Shown piece after piece: positions 12,775 to 25,750 of a stretch of DNA of 64,000 nt. The notes under the pieces are model-generated. The model saw only the letters and a list, made by a program, of their open reading frames with translations, was not told the DNA's origin and did no database searches. Source of the stretch: Vitis vinifera (Eukaryota > Streptophyta > Magnoliopsida > Vitales > Vitaceae). The translations under genes and the position numbers were made by a program. Within the stretch, counting starts at the first letter, position 1; the number at the start of each line of letters is the position of its first letter. The DNA is taken from contig NC_081819.1 of the NCBI RefSeq assembly GCF_030704535.1, forward strand, positions 1,166,001 through 1,230,000, written 5' to 3'.

Positions 12775-13286
12775 TCACCTTTACATCTATCAGTTGATAG
12801 AACCACTTTTTTTTGAGGAAGATTGCATATGCAACCAAGGAAAATGGTGCATGGGACATTCTTTTGAATGCCTACAAAGGGGTAGAGAAGGTGTAGAAGG
12901 TTCAATTACAAACTTTGAGAAGATAATTCAAGCTTTTTTAGATGGAGAAAACAAAAAGAGTCTTTGACTATAATTTGCGGACATTACCTCTTCTCAATCA
13001 AATGAAATCTAATGGTGAAAATGTTTTAAATCACCTTTACATCTATCAGTTGATAGAACCACTTTTTTTGAGGAAGATTGCATATGCAACCAAGGAAAAT
13101 GGTGCATGGGACATTCTTTTGAATGCCTACAAAGGGGTAGAGAAGGTGTAGAAGGTTCAATTACAAACTTTGAGAAGATAATTCAAGCTTTTTTAGATGG
13201 AGAAAACAAAAAGAGTCTTTGACTATAATTTGCGGACATTACCTCTTCTCAATCAAATGAAATCTAATGGTGAAAATGTTTTAAAT
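12775..13286 (+). repeat. 256-bp tandem duplication inside copia gag
   Basis: Two head-to-tail copies, 12,775-13,030 and 13,031-13,286, differ essentially by one base in a T run (T8 versus T7). The near-identity contrasts with the decayed surroundings, so the duplication is much younger than the element. It duplicates the gag segment containing WDILLNAYKGVEKV and NQMKSNGENV. Other units have one copy. Confidence 0.9.
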
Positions 13287-15420
13287 CTCCAAGTTATGGA
13301 AAAAAATCTTCACATCTTAACCATGCGTTTTGAGTACAAGGTAACAATAATCGAATAATTGAAAGATCTTAGTACCATGACATCAGATGAATTGCTGGGT
13401 TCTTTTCAAGCCCATGAACAACACTTTGATGAAAGGTATTAGATTGAGGCAAAAGAAGCACTAAAAAGCTAAATATCTTAGAAGAGAAAAAACGGGTTTC
13501 AAAATAATTCTTAATCAAATAAGAAAGTTAGAATTGACAAAATAGAGGACAAGGAAATTCCAAATTAGGCCAAAAAGGAGGAAGAGGTAATACTTCAACT
13601 CAAAGAAATAATAAATCTCATATTTAATATTATAATTGAAAAAAAATATGGAAATTGCAAGTCAAAATGTAGGGCTTGGAGATCGAATGAGAAGAATTTT
13701 TACGCTAATGTTATAGAAGGTAAAAGTAAAAATTTAGAGACCTTGTTATTAGCTTATAGTGCTACAATTAAAGGATGAGAACAAAATCACATGGCTTTTG
13801 GATATAGTCTGTAGTAATCATATGTGTGGTAGAAAAGAGATGTTTTTCGAGTTAGATAAGACTTTTAATTCAGAGGTAAAATTTGGGAATGACACAATAG
13901 TACCAGTTAAGGATAAAGGTAAAATTTCCATTCAATTAAAGGGTGGATCCTAAGATTTTATCTCTAATTTGTTATATGTTCCATGTCTTCATCAAAATCT
14001 ATTAAGTATGGGGAAACTTTTAGAAAAAGAGTATGATATGTAGATCTATAAAGATGTTCATACCATCAACGATGATTAGAAAGGACTAATAGCAAAGGTA
14101 AATATGACACAAAATCATTTGTTTTCATTAAATATTCATTGTGGATAATTGAATTTCTTTAGCTCTATAATTGATGATAAAAATTATTTATGACACTCAC
14201 ATTTTCAACATTTAAAATTTGGACATTTAAGTTTTGGTAGTCTAAAATTATTTGCTACTAAGAAGATGGTTTTTAGGTTGCCTTTTATTAATTCTTTAAG
14301 TAAGGTTTGTGAAACATGCGCTTTGGGAAAAAAAAAACATAGAGATCATTTTCCTACAAGAAAATCATGGGGGGTAGGAAGTCTCTTAAGTTGATTCATT
14401 GAAATCTATGTTCAATGGAGGTTCCCTTAAATGGAGATCACAAGTATTTTATAACTTTTCTTGATGATTTTAGTCAAGAGGCTTGGGTTTAGTTTTTAAA
14501 GAAAAAAGAAGATGCATATGAAAATTTCAAAATTTTTAAAGCTTATGTGGAAAAACAAAGTGGATATATCATCAAAATTTTGAGAAAAGATAGGGATATT
14601 GAATATACTATTTATGATTATATTTTGAAAAAAAAAGTGACATTGAATATCAATCAGTTGCAAGATACACACTACAATAAAATAGAATTGCAAAGAGAAA
14701 AAATAGAACAATTATAGATATGGTGAGGTGCATGTTGCACTTAAAATAATTGCTTAAAATATTTTTAAGTTGAAACAATTTCTTGTGCAGATTATTAACT
14801 TATTGAATAGGTGCCTCACTAAAAGTATTTATGGAAAGACCTTAAAAGAAGCTTGAAGTCATAGGAAGCATAACATTTGTTATCTAAGGGTGTTTGGTTG
14901 CATAGCATATGCTCATGTACTTGATGCATTGCCAAAAAAACTTGATAATAAAGGTGAAAAATGCATTTTTGTTTGTTATAACTAAAGGCTATGAATTGTA
15001 CAATCCACAAACCAAGAAAGTTATTGTTAGTCATGATGTGATTTTTGATGAGCAAGTAGTATAGGATTGGTCCTTTAATGAAAAAGCACCATCAAGTATT
15101 CATATTCATCTTGAAGAGCATTGGGAAGATCAAAGTATGCAGCCTACTAGTCCAACAATTATGACTCCATGTCCGTTAGAGCCATCAATGCATCCATAAC
15201 ATCAACATGTTTTACCTATATGTTTGCAAGATTATATGGTTGATGATGATAGTGACCCAATAGGAGAAGAATTGATGAATTTTGATTTATTTGCATATTG
15301 TGATCCATTAAGTTACAAGAAAGTTGCTCAAGATGATTGTTGGCTTATAGTTATGGATGAAAAAATTGATGTAATTGAGAAAAATAATACACAATGCAAT
15401 TGAGGAAATATAGGAGAGTT

Positions 15421-16744
15421 GAATATGATGATGTAAAGCTAATTGATTTTTTTTTCTCTGTCATTCCACTTATCAATAATTGTGATAATGAACTTGTATT
15501 TACAATACATTAATAGTGCTATAAAACTCTTATTCAATGATGAAACCAAGACTTTAAAATAACATATATAAAAAACTTTTGTTAAATATAAATTTCTAAT
15601 TCTTCTCAAATTCCTCATGATCCTAAAATTTCTCCAACTCCAATTCACATAGGATTAATATTTTAATCCTTTTCACGTCCAATCCTTCTATCTCATACTC
15701 ATTATTTAGAATACCATACCAATGATTAATCAAGAAACAACCTAATCATTCCTAATTTTTCATTCATTATTTTGTTCAAAATTTTAGTGGCAATTCGCAA
15801 TGCACAAACAATTCAAAAAACCAATAACAGGCTTCAAGCTGATCCAAAAAATCTCATAAGAGGTTTTGTTGTAGGAATTGCAATACAACCTTCTCTTCGG
15901 ACCTTTTCTTTTTTGGTCTTATCTTTATTCATATATAACTTGTAATGAAAGTTTGGCTTGCAAGATTTCATGCTTTTTCTGCTACTTTTGTAGGTATTGC
16001 CTCCAATAGCAATTCCAACACACTTCGATGCCACATCAATAACGTGTATGTTTTATATCTTTGTCTTGCAAGATTTACCTTTTTCAAATCTTTAGCTATG
16101 GGCTTTGTGCCAAAAATTCAAGACTAAGTGGCATTCATATTAAGAAGAAAATGAACTTATATGAATTTTGATTTTCTACATATGAAGTGGTAATGTGATC
16201 TATGGACCATCCCTAAGACAAACTTTAGGTATAATTATTGGTAGTAATCTAAAAACTCAAGTGGATTTTGCCCATCTCTACTACATTTCCCTCCAAACTT
16301 TTGGTTGGTGGAGAATAATAAGGATATATCATATACATTGCTTTATATATAACTCACAAATCAATTAATTTGTGAATTATAATTAAGCATTAAGTCTTGG
16401 AAGTGAATCTTAATTAAAACCAAATCATGTATATGAATCACATGTAATAGAAAAGAAACACTACTAGAATAAAATTGTAGTCAAAAGCAAGGTGAAAGCG
16501 CCAACAACTTAGTTCCGGATAACAAGTTCGCTTTCAAGTAATATTAATAAATGTCTTTGGATAGAAAAACATTTGTTCAAGTAAAACATAGTCCTTATCA
16601 CATTGACTTAATTAGTTAGGATTATATTATCAAATTGAAATCACATTCCTTGGCGAATAAATTATTAAAATCACATATTTGCAAGAAAGAGATAATAGAA
16701 ATATATAGTTAATTGGAATAAATTTTAACAAATGTATAGAGAAA
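15421..16744. other. Unit D spacer with relic Yippee-like half-exon
   Basis: 15,450-15,890 has no counterpart in unit C. From about 15,890 the text again matches unit C (43,720 on). At 16,262-16,322 (+) the translation DFAHLYYISLQTFGWWRI is a decayed version of the second half of Yippee-like exon 3, with both Cys of the CxxC lost. No functional gene. Confidence 0.55.
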
Positions 16745-17178
16745 TTTACATAGGAAATACAACTTCTATCCTTACACCACCACCACATGCGAGTACAAAT
16801 TGGCCTTCACGGATTACAGGGTGGCAAGTACTGCCCAATCTGTAACATGTGTGCCATGATTATCAGTCTTAATATCAATTAATATATAGATAAATCAAAG
16901 AGAAAATTAATAAATTTGTCAAATATATAAATCCTTGCTATTGCCTACCCAAGCCAGCTTCCACATGAAATACAGTAGATAGAAACCACATCCACATGAC
17001 TCCCAGCAGGAGCTTCACCTACATATGCATCATGAATTGGATAATCTTCTTCTCCAAAATTCACATCAGTACTTCAATCAAGAGCAGTTAAAAAGACTAT
17101 CAAAACGCATTCTGATAGCAGCAGAACCTTACCCGTAATCAAAGATGAGCTGACTCGTGGAAAACGGATAATCAACGA
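16745..17178 (-). pseudogene. Yippee-like pseudogene, copy D
   Basis: Exons 4, 3 and 2 are recognisable in order on the minus strand. Exon 3 reads VNFGEEDYPIHDAYVGEAPA and IYCISCGSWLG, then a stop replaces the conserved Trp of GW. Its donor is GC instead of GT and the usual GTGTGCAG acceptor is changed. Exon 4 has lost a base after the acceptor, so the HPVIREGQ frame is broken. Exon 1 is absent: the sequence right of exon 2 does not match. It is a decayed paralogue of copies A-C. Confidence 0.85.
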
Positions 17179-17414
17179 GTCTAAAACCAATTACCACAAA
17201 GAGATAGAGGGAGGCAAAGTTATTTGTTTTAAAAAACCAATTAATGAGTCTAAAAGACATCTATGAGTAGCAATGATTACTTATATGGTAAAATACACCA
17301 AATTGCCACATCATCATGTTAGATTATGATAACAAACTTTGAATTTGATTTTCTTTTCTTTTCTTTTTTAATTTGGAAAACGATACCAAAAAAAAAAAGC
17401 AAAGAAAAGAAAAT

Positions 17415-20400
17415 GTAACTGTGGACCCCGCATTTCGATCGCTCGAATGCGTTTCCCACTCGATGGCGAAACTCGTTTTTATTATTTGAAAAATTGATTT
17501 TTATTGATTATTTGAAAATGACTTGGAGTCGCCACTTATTTTTGTTTTATTTTTAAAGGGTAAACAAAATAAGAAAGAAAAACCCTAAGTGTGACTCCTT
17601 ATTTTGGAAAAGGTGGTATGTGAAAAACCGGATCGGGTTCGGGGGTCAGGTTACTTATCGGGAAGGTACGGTGAAGACCGTAGCACCCCTTTAAGTCCCT
17701 AAAGTCGGGTCTCTACTAATGAAATGAAGCTGACATGGCAATCAATGAGAAAATCAATGAATACTCAAATCAAATCATGCACATACGGGAGTCAGAAAAT
17801 GCACATAGACTAAAAAGAGTAGGAATGAGTATGTACCTGAGCAGCGAACCACTATGCGCTATCAAGAGAGGGTTAGTGCAAAATAAAGAGCATAAACATA
17901 GCTCACATATCACTAAATCGAGTACAAAATCATCAAAGGCACGCATGGCACTCCACTCAAAATTCATTTTTATTTTAAAGAAAATTTATTTGATGTTGGG
18001 CCCCCACCAAAGCCCATTTATTTTTGCATGAATTAATTCCATAAATTCCATTATTTGGAATTACGGAATTTAAATTCATATTTATTTTAAAACATTTTAA
18101 AACGAAGGAGGTGTGAAAATTGTTTGCTGGAAGGAAAGATGACAACAAAGTTTTATTAAAAAAAATGGGATTTTGGAACCTAAAGAAAACCTAAGGATGA
18201 AAGATGGAAAATATTTAAATTATTTGAAAATCGATGTTTAAAAAGTTATTTGCAAGAAAAGATGTCAGAAATTATTTTTTAAGCCAAAAGATTGATGGAA
18301 TGGGAGGTGATACGTGGCATAGGGATGACTAAACAAGCCATGCAGACTAGGAATGCAAACTTGGGGCACCTTGAACACTGACTGCACATTATTCTATCTC
18401 TGCCTCTGAAGATGATCTCTTGCAATTTCCCATATGTCTCTAATACCCTTCCCCAAACATGAACATATGAATTACTCGATCTGCTGCTAACATCACTGGA
18501 ACCTTCTCTGGCATCAACATCTCGGCCATGTAGACTTGATCTTCAACTCACTTAGTACCCCAAACCTCCATGTAGCAAAAACTTTATGGATTGACCAGAT
18601 AATGGCATCATGAGGTTATACTTGCTATAAAGATAACTTGATAATCAGGGTCTTTGAACCTTTCTTGCAGTCATCAGCCTGGCATCACTATGCTAGAATC
18701 CCATATTCATTCTCAGGTTTTACACGTCAACAACCATCAGTCTTCACTGGTATCTCAGCTGCATCTTCTCCGCAAGGCACTTCCTAGAACGTTGGTTCAT
18801 TTCCACAAAAATTCCAAGGTCAAAGCAGCCCATGTGATGGGATGAGGTGTTAGAATAGTCATTTGGTCTGGCAAATAGCATTGTGGGACCCTACTCACTC
18901 TTCCGCGTGTAGCTACTGAGTAGTCATTGGGAGTGACTATGCATACTGACATAAAGGAATAAACCTGATCCGTTGTCTGATTTATGCAATACCACGGTTT
19001 ACCCACTTCATGCTGGATTCAATACGTTTTTAACAGGATTCAGCATTCAGACGCAAGCACGAGTGATGTTCGTAACTCTCGAGGGACATGCTGGCCACAA
19101 TCAGCAACAACATAGAGACTTTCACATGAAGAGAATTCATCTGTATCCCAAGCATTTCTGGTGCATTTGGTCCATTCAAACCTGATGAAACCCCTGAAAA
19201 TCTGAACTCTGTTGCTGATAGGATCAAAGGAAGCTTGGCACTTCTCACCATGTAGAGCACAGAGAAGAGCAATCTTCAGATATAACCCACACACGGAGAT
19301 TCTGGGATGGATCTATGATGAGATCTTCACTCTTGGGTGGTCCACTGCTCCAAAATCAGTTTTCCTAGGACTGCATATATTGAGCCGCAGAGTGCGCATG
19401 GGAGTATGACTCTATCAGGTGTGCATGAATGAAAGGATTCCAGGTCGCGGCTGCCACTCCTATTACTGAGTGAATACTGAATCAACAATCAGTTTCATCA
19501 AAACTGGATTAGCACGCATCAAGCTTCGGAAGAGACCCAAGGACGAGGGGAATGGTATCCTAAGCGAATTCTTCTAAAATGTTGAATTTTGGATGAGCCA
19601 CGTGGGGGATGAAGGCGCATGAGAGTGAGAGAGAGAAAGGCATGAGAGATAAAGAAGCAATATTCCTTTGGTGAGGTGAACAGAAAGATAATGAATGAGA
19701 AGTTATGGGTATGAGAACGGAATGGTCAATTGGCGGTGGATATAGGGAGCGCGAAGGGTGATGAGACTGATGGATTTAGTGGGTTTAGGAGGAGAATGAT
19801 GAGTGGAATCAGCTATGGGCATGAGAGAAATAGAGGAAATGGGTATGAAAGTTAATGAGAGAGAACGGGCGTGTGAGGGTGGTGATGAAAGAGAAAAGGT
19901 GATGAGTGGCCATGGGCAGGTGCTGTGGGAAGAATGAAGATGGATAAGATGAGAGAAGGGTTTGCATGAGTCCCATGCACGTGGATTGGTGATTTTTGAA
20001 TATAGGTTTGAAGAGTTTGATGGGTGTGCAAGGTGTAGACATGGGGCATAATAGCAAGGTGGTGAGAGGAGGTGATAAGGAGTGTAAATAGGCTTAGAGA
20101 GAAAGGTGAATAAATATGGTGGGGGAGTGGACTGTTGACAATGGGTATGTATGAGTCCCATGCCCGTGGGTATGGTGATAGGTGAACTTCAAGTGGTGGG
20201 CATGAAGTGGTGTGGGGTGGACTTGAGAGAGGTTTGATGGCTATGGATGTAAGACAGTTGGTGAATGGGCATTGACGTCATGACAAAGGAATGGGTTAGT
20301 AGGAGTGGAGTAGAAAAGATGTTAGAATGAGAGGGTAAGTGGGCATACCCGTGGTGTAGTGAGAGAAAAGGTGGTAGGATGAAGTATGGTCATGTGCAGG

Positions 20401-23158
20401 GTGTCATGAGGCATGGGTATTGTAAGTGGAAAGTATGGAGAATGGGGAGATGATTAGTGGAATATTTACATGGGAATGGAGACAAGGATCATGTAGGGTG
20501 AGGAATGACATGGTGCATGGTGGTATGAGGCATAGTTGATGGGTATAGGACATAACAGAGGTGACCATTATATGAGATATTAGAGGATAGGGTGGGTAGA
20601 CGGTGAGATGTGGAAAAATAATGAGGACCATAAAAAAGTCCGCTAATGCCATTTTCACCCCTCTCTCAATCTGAAATCAACCCAATGCAGGATGAAACGG
20701 AACCATGCTTAGTTTGCGCAGGAAGGTGAGACCATCAGAATTGAATTGTGGTTCAAGATTCTCAACATGATGCCCTGATTTCCATTTCACAGGACTCTCT
20801 TTAGTCCATATATCATAGCCATTTGGATATTCTGCGATTTGGTTAGCCAAAGTTTCGTCTGATCTTTCAATATATTCCCCTGTTCGGCTTGGCAAGTCTT
20901 ACCATCAAAACAAAATCTGAATGCATTTAGCATCCATAAAACTTGGATCGAGCTGCACCATCAGTTTAGGAGTCTTCTCCTCTCACAACCATCCCAAACT
21001 CCTCATCCTTGCAATAAGTTACCTTACAGCAGCAGCCATTTCCGATCTTAGAAATTCCAGTTTTCTCTTCGAATGACCCACAAAAGCCACTCCGAACTGG
21101 CCATTTTAACCTCGGAAGAATGGGGGGTAATCTCAGCTGTTAGTGAAGCATATAAATAAGCTGTAGTTGGAAGATGCATAACTAAACCCTTCTCTTCTCT
21201 CCCACAAACATCGGATTCTAACAGTTGACTAGAAATCTCAAGGACCACCACTTTAAACTGCATAATCAAAACGAGATCTCCACCAATGCTTCTTATGGAA
21301 TTTCAGGGAGGTTGATGGACATCATAGGCATTACTTGAGTATCTGCATTTTAAAAGGCACAGGAACTTCAATAACTTGAGTGAACACCACTTTAGGAGGC
21401 ATCACTGACCTTTATCCTCTCCAGGAACAATTTCCGACAACAACCACCGGACTCCATAAATACATGCGCCTGCATATAACCAATGCAAGGGACTGCACCA
21501 GTCCGACATTGAAACCAAATGTCCTGCCATGAAGACCATGGGTCTGAATTTCTCAACTCTAGAAGCCAACAATGAATCGGATTGCCATACTGCACTCCAG
21601 AATCTTGAGTCCACATTCGATACAGCCGTATCCATCCAACTCAGAAATGACTCTGAGAATGGTCATCATCCACATTGACAATTGGAAATAATCCCTCAAA
21701 ATCCTTGGCTTCTTTCCACAGCTGATGCTATTAAACCAAATTAAACTTTCCCAGAAACCCCCTGAAAATGCACTAGATGTCTTCCCTCAGCTTCCTCTCT
21801 CTGCTCCGTCGCCTCAGATTTCTTTCTTCAAGCTTCCCCTCAGGAAAGATCTCTGCCTCCCTCTTCTGCCTTGTGAGTTAACATAGAACCTGGAATTACA
21901 TCATCAATAGCGCGGACGCCAGCTGAGACAAGAACAAAACCAGCCTCAAGTGTTCCCTGCTCACCACCTTGGATCCTTTTAATCGCCTTTAGATCCACAA
22001 GGATAGAATCAAACCAATTTCATTCTCACTGAGGTCCAAAACAGAGCATCCATGAACACAGTCTGGTTAACAAACTCCTGCTTCATTTGAACCGATGCAT
22101 AGCTCCAACTATTTTAGCAATTACAAGAAGTCAAACTCCATTTCTGGGACCTTCGTTCACGGGAGGAACCTCAAGTATGGGAGCCAAAACATCAACTAAT
22201 ACAACACATGTATACATCTCGTCCACTGGATCACGGATCTGGAGCAGTAAGCTAACTCACAGCCCTCTCTTCTCACAGTTCACTCCCCATTACGGCTCCA
22301 TACCCAAGAAAGTCCAAACACCAAAAGCAGAGAGGAAAAAAAAATGGAAAAACAGAGCAATGGAGGAAGCAAATAGGATGAAGCATGAAGAACTATACTT
22401 CACCTCTTAGTAAGTGGGCTTGCGGATGAGTGAATTAAAAGGTCTTTCCTCATTAAAATGCCACAGAGGAGATAAAACAAAGTTAAATCAATTTCCAGTC
22501 ATAAACAGAAGCAAAAGAGGAGCAGTCAACTATGAAGAACAGAGCATAACCCATCCAAAGATCAACAACAATGCATCTCAATATCAATATATGAACAGTA
22601 AAAAGAAAGAAACAAGAACATAGTGGAAAACTTACCCCCGGGAAAAACCTGGAGGCCCTTTTTCTCTGGTTCTTGGTAATCTTTTCAACTCAAAACCGCC
22701 TCATCTCTTTTTCATCCCAACACTCTGGTTCCCCTCCCCAGCTTGCTTCCTCCTCTCTCGCTCAACGAATACCTTTTTCCCCCTAGCTCTCCCCCTCAAC
22801 TTTTTTTTTTCTCTGGTTCTTCTTTCCAAAAATATCTCCCCCCCCCAAAAAACCAAACCAAAGCTCTCTCTCTTCCTCAAGATCTCTGCCGCCCTCTCTC
22901 TAATGGAAAAACACCACCTGAAAGGCACTCCACCTCCAGCCCCACCTGCAGCTGGCAAAACGGTCTGCAGCTTTTGCAGATTCCCTCACACCCCGTGTCA
23001 CCTTCTCACTGGCTCTTAAAACCACTATTTTGATTCCACAACAGCCAATCTCAGGACAACATGTGGACTCCTAGGATGGTGACATCTGGCCACAGCTAGC
23101 TGCAAGAAAGGAAACGTGAGAAAAATCACAGCTCCCCAAAATGGGGGTCTACAGTAAC
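17415..23158. mobile_element. Giant solo LTR (5,734 bp) with 5-bp target duplication
   Basis: The element runs from 17,420 (TGTGGACCCC) to 23,153 (GGGGTCTACA), i.e. TG...CA with short imperfect terminal inverted repeats, and is flanked on both sides by GTAAC (17,415-17,419 and 23,154-23,158). No second copy of the terminal sequence occurs inside and no gag or pol domain is detectable, so it behaves as a single LTR left by recombination. Its length fits the very long LTRs of Ogre/Tat-lineage gypsy elements, and it carries a GGAGTCGCCACTTATTTTT block near the 5' end that I associate with such LTRs (recalled, not searched). It splits unit D from unit B. Base composition is much richer in G+C than its surroundings. 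Confidence 0.75.
19570..20660. repeat. Purine-rich degenerate repeat inside the giant LTR
   Basis: The plus strand is strongly G/A-rich with very few C, built from irregularly repeated words such as GGGCATGAG, GATGAGTGG, ATGGGTATG and GAGTCCCATGC. Open frames on the minus strand here (up to about 150 residues, rich in H, P, S, T) are a product of this composition, not a gene. Confidence 0.7.
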
Positions 23159-23224
23159 TTTAGAAGAATTTTTAAAATTGCTCATTAATTTCCTTCGAAA
23201 TAAGACAAAAAATGAAAAAGATTA

Positions 23225-23520
23225 AGAAGAAATTGCTGAATGTGAAATCAACAACACCCAAGTTATCAGATTCTTGAAAGCTAGCAAACTTGAATTTAAT
23301 TTTCAGGAGAAAGTGAGACCTAAAGTGAGAATTTTACTGGATTAATGACCGAAAAGACCAAGAAATTGTTGAATGTGAAATCAACAACTTCCAAAGATTG
23401 TCTCAGATTTGTGAAAGCTAGTAAGTTGAATTTTCTAGGGAAAATGAGAGAAAGCAAGAGTTTGTTATTGGTTTGAAAGAGAGACAGTTATGAATGTGAA
23501 AGAGGAATAGTGATTGATTA
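23225..23520 (+). repeat. Upstream-type tandem repeat left of unit B
   Basis: Two short units (period about 150 bp) with GAATGTGAAATCAACAAC, TTGAAAGCTAGCAAACTTG and GGAGAAAGTGAG blocks. By position it is the repeat that originally lay upstream of the unit D pseudogene, now separated from it by the giant solo LTR. Confidence 0.7.
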
Positions 23521-23709
23521 TATACTGGACTCTCTGAACAGTTATGGAAGATTCTCATTAATCTCAACTAATTTTTTTAAAATCTTAAAATTTATTACAA
23601 AAAATCTGAATTGTTTAAAAAAATTTCAACAATTTCCTTGGTATGAAATTTACTAGTAAAAGTTTATATCTTTTTATAAAATGTACAACTTTTAAAATAA
23701 CTTTTATAT

Positions 23710-25750
23710 TGTGAGGAATAACTTCTATAAAGAACGGGTCCTATCCATTTAGTCGAAAGAGAATCTCCCATGTGCTAGTTTTTCTTTTATCTCCAAGCTT
23801 GGTTGTTCTTCTTTAACTCTCTACAAAGCTTGGCATTTTGTGTGTGTGTTTTTTTATTTATTAAATTAAGACAATGAATTGGTTATACAATATGTGCTTT
23901 ATATATATCCATAGGAATCCTAATTAAACCTATACTTTGTTTCTTTAATTACTATCCTAGAGTTATTAATATTTGAATTTGGTTCTTTTGATGTTGAAAT
24001 CCTAATTCTATTAGGAGTTTAGTTTTAAATATAATAGGTTTTTATAATTGTTTATATATATTAAAAAACAATAGAAAACATGGTGTGATAATTTTTGCAT
24101 AATTATTTATCATCTCTTTTATTTATTTAATTTTTTCATTCCATTTGTGTGGAGAAATTGTTCTTGTGCTGGAAATATTATTTTTGGTTGCTCACATTTG
24201 GTATAAGCACTTGGTGATTAAAGATGCAAGCAATTAATTATAATATATAATATGATCCAATTCCAGTTTCCAAATTTTGATGGAAAAAATAATTTTGAAT
24301 TTGAGTATCAAGATATTTGGAGAGTAGTAAATTAATGATTTGTTGTACCAACAAATCAAGCACAACTCACACAAGTACAAAAGTACAATTTGGAAAATTC
24401 CAAAAAGAAAAATTTAAAGACTCGTGCCTTTGCATCCATCAGTCAATATAAACACCTATTTTTAAGAAGAGTACAATTGCAACCATAGAAAAAATGTGCA
24501 TGCAACATTCTTTTGAATACCTACAAAGGGGTAAAGAAGGAGCAGAAGGCTCAATCATAGATTTTGAGAAGACAATTCAGGCTTTTTTAGATTTTGAAAA
24601 CAAAAAAGAGTCATTGACTATTTTTTTTACAAACATTAACTCTTCTTAATCAAATGAAATCTAATGGTGAAAATGTTTTAGATCTCCAAGTTGTGGGGAA
24701 AATTCTTCAAATCTTAACCATGTAATTTGAATACAAGGTAACAATAATTATTGAAAGATCTTAGTACTATGACGTTGGGTGAATTGATGGATTCCTTACA
24801 AGCTCATGAACAACACTTAGATGAAAGGTCTTAGATTGAGGCAAAAGAAGCACTAGAAAGCCAAGTAAGTCTTAGAAGAGAAAAAATAAGTCTCAAAATA
24901 ATTTTAAATCAAGTAAAAAAGGTTAAAATTTATAGAGTAGAGGATAAGAAAATTCTAGCTCATGCTAAAAAGAAGGAAGAGGTAATACTTCAACTTAAAG
25001 AAATAATAAATCTCATTTTTAATATTATAATTGGAAAAAATATGGTCATTACAAGTAAGAATGTAGGGCTTGGAGATATGATGAGAGGAATTTCCAGGTT
25101 AATGCTATAGAAGATAAAAATGAAAATTTAGAAACCTTGTTATTAGCTTATAGTGTTGGAAGGGATGAAAAAATATGGTTTTTTTATATAGGCTATAGTA
25201 ATTATATGTCTGGTAGGAAAGAGATGTTTTTTGAGTTAGAGAAGACTTTTAATTCAGAGGTAAAATTTGGGAATGAATCAGTAGTATCGGTTAAGAGTAA
25301 ATGTAAGATTTCCATTAAATTGAAGGATAAATCCTAAAATTTTATCTTTAATTTGTTATATATTCCATGTCTTCATAAAAATCTATCAAGTATGGGAAAA
25401 CTTTCAGAAAAAAAATATGATATGCAAATCTATAAGGGCGTCTATACCATCAATGATGATAAAAAAAGGACTAGTGCAAAGGTAAATATGACATAAAATC
25501 ATTTATTTTTATTAAATATTAATTGTGGATGATTACCTTTCTTTAGCTCTATAATTGATGATAGAAATTGGTTATGACACTCATGTTTTGAACATTTAAT
25601 TTTAAAAGTCTAAAATTACCTGGCACAAAGCCATCATTAAATATTAATTGTGGATAATTACCTTTCTTTAGCTCTATAATTGATGAAAGAAATTGGTTAT
25701 GACACTCATGTTTTGAACATTTAATTTTAAAAGTCTAAAATTACCTGCCA
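23710..25750 (+). mobile_element. Truncated copia element, unit B
   Basis: LTR 23,710-24,196 (TGTGAGG...GCTCACA, 487 bp), then TTTGGTATAAGCAC (primer-binding-like). Gag from about 24,220 with many stops, including MTLGELMDSLQAHEQHLDER near 24,770-24,830. Protease remnant at 25,180-25,270 (YSNYMSGRKEMFFELEKTF). Ends in the integrase zinc-binding region. A 125-bp segment is tandemly repeated at about 25,511-25,635 and 25,636-25,750. No 3' LTR. Confidence 0.8.

Larger units (their letters stand above)
12010..15420 (+). mobile_element. Truncated copia element, unit D (LTR end to integrase)
   Basis: The LTR 3' part ends at 12,547 with GCTCACA, followed by a degenerate primer-binding site. Gag pieces include WDILLNAYKGVEKV and NQMKSNGENV (copia-type gag). 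Protease remnant: VCSNHMCGRKEMFFELDKTF at about 13,800-13,865. GAG-pre-integrase follows at about 13,980-14,110 and integrase around 14,220-15,060 (CALGK, NRCLTKS, YLRVFGCIAYAHVLDA). It stops at about 15,400, at the first residues of the RT domain (MDEKIDVIEKNNT). Multiple stops; dead. Confidence 0.8.
12000..17200 (+). repeat. Segmental duplication unit D (decayed copy)
   Basis: Same order as units B and C: copia LTR end, gag, protease, integrase, truncation before RT, the TTGGCTTTGTGCCAA-containing relic region, a relic half-exon near 16,270-16,330, then a Yippee-like pseudogene on the minus strand. It carries private changes: a 256-bp tandem duplication in gag, a TA microsatellite in the LTR and about 430 bp of extra sequence at 15,450-15,890. 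Confidence 0.8.

Noticed and set aside
19703-20161. 152-codon open frame on the minus strand
   Set aside because: It lies in the purine-rich tract of the giant LTR; the translation is low-complexity H/P/S/T with no family and overlaps other equally open frames.
22087-22410. 107-codon open frame
   Set aside because: Inside the solo LTR, no recognisable domain, and no homologous frame expected in an LTR.
17420-23153. Interpretation as a complete retrotransposon with short LTRs
   Set aside because: No direct terminal repeat and no gag/pol domain were seen inside; a solo LTR fits the ends and target duplication better.
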